Shown: positions 43,260-46,068 of the stretch, piece by piece
Numbering within the stretch: position 1 is the first letter of the stretch
Layout: every line of letters begins with the position of its first letter
Origin: Phycisphaerae bacterium
GTDB taxonomy: Bacteria > Planctomycetota > Phycisphaerae > UBA1845
DNA: 46,068 nucleotides
NCBI GenBank assembly: GCA_029260135.1
Contig: JAJDDV010000032.1
Span: 1 to 46,068, forward strand
Reading direction: 5' to 3'
The notes under the pieces: model-generated
The model's database searches: none
What the model saw: only the letters and a program-made list of their open reading frames with translations
What the model was told of the DNA's origin: nothing
Program-made: the position numbers and the translations under genes

Positions 43260-45125
43260 GTGACGAGACTGGCAGGGGATGTCACAATCCCCGCAACCGC
43301 TGTGCATAATGTGTCACATCGTTGGCAGTCTGCGCATATCTTGCGTGTGACCGCCGTTGCCGTGACCGTTCTCGTTGTGACACTGTCCTGTCAGTTGCGG
43401 TGGTCACTGGGGTCGACGACACCCTGGCAGTGCGACGAGATTCCACTTCTCGTTCGCTATACCGGACTTTGCGGGCACGTCACCAATGAACAAGAGGCCC
43501 GCGACTTCGAGCCGAGCTTCTACTCCTTCTACATGGGCGCGCTGCGAAGTGTCCGAGCCCCGAAAGACACGGCTGCGATCCACACAACGACCGGGTTCTG
43601 GGTCAATCTAACGACGCACTTGTTCGGCGCGAGTCCGGCCGCCGGTCGTGCGATGCCGTTTGTCTGGTCGATCGTCGCCATCGCGGCGGCCGCGTGGGGC
43701 GGATGGATGGTCACGCAGAGCGTATTGGCCGCGTGTATCGCCGCGTGTCTTGTCGCGGTCTCGCCCCACGCGATGGTCTATGGCGCGCAGGCGCGTGGAT
43801 ACGCCGAAGCCATGGCCGTGACACCGCTGATGTTGATCGCCTTTGAATGTTTTCGTCGGCGGCCCCAGAGCTGGGTTCGCGCCGTGATCCTCTTGATCTG
43901 CTGCGTCCAGTTATCGCTTACGGTCTATACTCTCTGGCTGTTCTGGGTCGCGCCGGCGCTTCTTCTGGCTGTGTGTGCGCTCCCCCGGAAGGCCGCTACG
44001 GTGGAATCGCGGCGAATGACCCGCACGGTCTTGATCGTAGTGTGCGCATCGGTCTTCTCGTTCATGGCGCTGTACACGATTGACCGACTTGGACCGCTCT
44101 CGTTCACGGCGTCGCGCAAGGGGATTGCGCTGGACTCCCCGCATCGTGCGTGGGCGTTCCTGGTCAGCACGATGAGTCACCTGACGGTCGCTCCGGTCGT
44201 CGTGTTGTTGCTCGGAACGGCCGGTGTTCTCGTCTTGTGGCGGTCTACCGTGCGTTGGTGGTTGTTCGTGCTCGGTGCAGGTGTCGCAGCCCCATTGCTC
44301 TTCGCCGCGATCAACCGATCTGCCGGATACCCACGAAACTTCGGATACCTCGTCGTGCCGATCGCGATCCTCGCGGGCGCCGGCGCCGATCTATGGGTCG
44401 TCAAAGCGATGGAGCGCTATCGAGCGGGCGTCGTCGCCGCCGGGGCTGCTGTCGCACTCATCGGCAGTGCTGCTTGGGCTCAGTCCGGAACCACGTCGCA
44501 CGCGCGCAAGATGATCGAGCCGGATTGGGGCGGCGCCGTGATGGCCATCGACCGCGAGCCCGAGACGATCGGACCACGCTGGGTGTGTCACAGCCTGGCC
44601 AACCACTGGCAGATCAACTGGTATCGCGACACTCAGCATCTTGTGCGAAGTCTGGCTGCCCCTGTCGGCGGCGAGGTCGAAATCATCTTGGGAACACAGC
44701 ATGATGAACTCGGTCGCGAAGTCGTCTATCAGGTGGATCCACTGCTCGACGCCATCGTCGCCAAACCGCTACCGGATTGGCTGGTTGCGACGTCAATCGA
44801 CAAGACGCGCTCGGGCGTAGCCATCCGGCGCTGGCGAGGTGCGCGAATCGCGTCTCAAGGAATTGCCGACGTTCCCACTGGCGAAACGCTCTTCGTTGTC
44901 CATCTAGGTGATGGACCGAGTGTCGCGACGGGCACGAACGATCGCATGCACCGCGCCATTCACGAAGATCCCCCCATCCACTTCAAGCCGGTTCGCATCG
45001 GCAACCGAATCGCCTCGTCGTGGATCGGTCAGGCAGGAAAGACCGCGTCGACGCTCGCGTCGGTGCTTGCCGAAGCAAAGTCTGATCCCGGCGACATTCG
45101 GATCTACCGACTATCTCCTCCGTAG
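43260..45125 (+). CDS. GT39-like polytopic membrane glycosyltransferase
   Basis: GTG start at 43260 after CGGGAGACCG. The 621-residue product has an N-terminal helix (about 28-50) and then 'STTPWQCDEIPLLVRYTGLCGHVTNEQEARDFEPSF', the loop with the Asp-Glu motif of GT-C transferases. About ten further helices follow, then a roughly 200-residue soluble C-terminal domain. 'GFWVNLTTHLFGASPAAGRAMPFVWS' resembles the second conserved segment of PMT-like proteins. It is the last complete gene of the window. Donor and acceptor are unknown. Confidence 0.75.
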   Translation: MTRLAGDVTIPATAVHNVSHRWQSAHILRVTAVAVTVLVVTLSCQLRWSLGSTTPWQCDEIPLLVRYTGLCGHVTNEQEARDFEPSFYSFYMGALRSVRAPKDTAAIHTTTGFWVNLTTHLFGASPAAGRAMPFVWSIVAIAAAAWGGWMVTQSVLAACIAACLVAVSPHAMVYGAQARGYAEAMAVTPLMLIAFECFRRRPQSWVRAVILLICCVQLSLTVYTLWLFWVAPALLLAVCALPRKAATVESRRMTRTVLIVVCASVFSFMALYTIDRLGPLSFTASRKGIALDSPHRAWAFLVSTMSHLTVAPVVVLLLGTAGVLVLWRSTVRWWLFVLGAGVAAPLLFAAINRSAGYPRNFGYLVVPIAILAGAGADLWVVKAMERYRAGVVAAGAAVALIGSAAWAQSGTTSHARKMIEPDWGGAVMAIDREPETIGPRWVCHSLANHWQINWYRDTQHLVRSLAAPVGGEVEIILGTQHDELGREVVYQVDPLLDAIVAKPLPDWLVATSIDKTRSGVAIRRWRGARIASQGIADVPTGETLFVVHLGDGPSVATGTNDRMHRAIHEDPPIHFKPVRIGNRIASSWIGQAGKTASTLASVLAEAKSDPGDIRIYRLSPP

Positions 45126-45175
45126 CCCTGCGTCGGGGCCAGCAAAGAGGTCAGGCCTTCTGGCCTGTCCCCCTC

Positions 45176-45544
45176 TCATGCGCGGGATTCAGTGGCTGAC
45201 TCCGGCGGTCGCGGTGGGACCGCCGTCCCCGCCAACGTTCCGCCGTCGACGGTAAACCCTGCGGCGGTTGTGTACGTCGATTCGTCCGCAGCCAAAGGCA
45301 CCGCCAGCGCGGCGACCTCCTCTACTGTGCCGAAACGTCCCAACGGAGTCGTCCTGACGAACGCCGCCATCCTCTCCTCACGCTCCGCTCCGTCGCCGAG
45401 CATGGCGTCCCACATAGGAGTCAGAATAGCCGCAGGCTGAATCACATTACACCGGATTTCCAGCCCCTGTTCGGCGCAATACAGCGCGACCGACTTGGTA
45501 TGGTTGCGGACCGCAGCTTTGCCGGCGGCGTAGGCTGCCTCCAT
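45176..45544 (-). pseudogene. C-terminal fragment of an SDR oxidoreductase
   Basis: The 122 residues start at the catalytic '[10 protein letters not shown]' (YxxxK) and continue with '[19 protein letters not shown]', '[38 protein letters not shown]'. This is the standard C-terminal half of a classical short-chain dehydrogenase. The Rossmann GxxxGxG, NNAG and catalytic Ser parts (about 150 residues) are missing, and upstream DNA does not encode them in any frame I can follow. It is a truncated gene or a junction artefact. Confidence 0.75.
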
Positions 45545-45691
45545 CCTCTACCACAGCCAGTGGTCTGGACCGGTCTGGCGTAACCGTCTGCGCACGCACC
45601 TGATCATCTGAACCTCACAGCGAACCGAACAAGGCGAGCCCGCAGAGGCACCGGGAAGACCCAAAGGAACGCTTCGCTCACTCGGCGCCCG

Positions 45692-46068
45692 TCATTTCTT
45701 CGAGCCCATCGCCTGCTTGTAGAGCGTCTTGAGCAGGCGGATCTGCCCGGCGTGATAGGTGTCGTGCAACACCACGCCGTATACGTGCATCCCTAGCTGC
45801 GACTTCCCGTCGCGCTTCTCCGTCAGCATCGAGAACGGCGCCGCCGCCAGCGCGTCGCGCAGTGCCTCATATTCGTTCGCCTCGACCGGATACAGGCCGG
45901 CGAACACCTGGGGTTGGACTTCCTTGAAACCTGGCAGCGCATTGACCGCCGGTTTGTCGAAAAGCGTGATGGTGTCGCCGACCCGTGCGCCTTTCAGTTC
46001 CTTGATGCCGGCTGTGACGAAACCGACTTCACCGGCAGACAGCGATTCGCGCGCTTGTGATCGCGGGG
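45692..46068 (-). pseudogene. LepA (EF4) fragment joined in frame to a DinB-like C-terminus
   Basis: Reading in from the right edge, the frame gives '[33 protein letters not shown]...[31 protein letters not shown]', unmistakably domain II/III of the translation GTPase LepA. At about 45847 it switches to '[44 protein letters not shown]', which lacks LepA's expected 'EKLKLNDASL' and instead looks like the last helix of a DinB/YfiT-type protein (HDxYHAGQI). The frame stops at 45692. It is either a recombinant remnant or an assembly chimera at a contig end. The 5' part lies outside the window. Confidence 0.7.

Overview
The window is GC-rich, gene-dense DNA that most resembles a member of the Planctomycetota, probably a Phycisphaerae-like lineage and possibly a metagenome-derived contig. 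The pointers are a dockerin-like tail on a SUMF1-fold secreted protein, TadE/TadG-type secreted proteins, a CRTAC1/ASPIC remnant beside a TPR protein, an LpxD implying lipid A, and many multi-pass glycosyltransferases. This assignment is inference from gene content; there is no rRNA or other phylogenetic marker here.

Region 1 (1-18530, all minus strand) is a long surface-glycan locus, read from about 18530 down to 1. It encodes a UDP-galactopyranose-mutase-like flavoprotein with a fused two-helix membrane domain, a stand-alone copy of that domain, two GT4 and three GT2 glycosyltransferases, a NodB-type deacetylase, a radical SAM/SPASM-like enzyme, a TylF-like O-methyltransferase, a Wzx-type flippase, three polytopic GT-C-like transferases (one AftB-like) and the start of an NAD-dependent epimerase. 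Start/stop overlaps and short gaps suggest one or a few transcripts.

Region 2 (18594-22166) holds a possible small ORF, a TPR protein, a decayed CRTAC1/ASPIC fragment and lpxD.

Region 3 (22384-31360) is the most distinctive. Two c-di-GMP-I (GEMM)-like riboswitches, at 22384-22496 and about 29722-29886, each sit about 105-110 nt upstream of a TadE/TadG-like secreted protein. One protein carries a von Willebrand A domain; the other carries Ser-Asp repeats and paired Cys/His 'CH..GPC' modules. Between them on the minus strand lie a P-loop NTPase, a membrane-anchored coiled-coil protein, LarC, a DUF3179 protein and a C2H2 zinc finger/AT-hook/HARE-like DNA-binding protein. The DUF3179 gene has an in-frame UGA exactly at the family's conserved Cys and a bSECIS-like hairpin just downstream, so I call it a selenoprotein, not a pseudogene.

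Region 4 (31381-36014, plus strand) has a membrane-associated atypical kinase-like protein, a membrane/TPR protein and a secreted SUMF1-fold dockerin protein with a good promoter candidate. Region 5 (36088-45125) is a second glycan-related set: an SGNH hydrolase, a second AftB-like transferase, a methyltransferase-GT2 fusion, two GT39-like membrane transferases and a methyltransferase.

The last ~0.9 kb (45176-46068) holds only fragments: the C-terminal half of an SDR and a LepA segment joined in frame to a DinB-like tail. This is either gene debris or a chimeric contig end.
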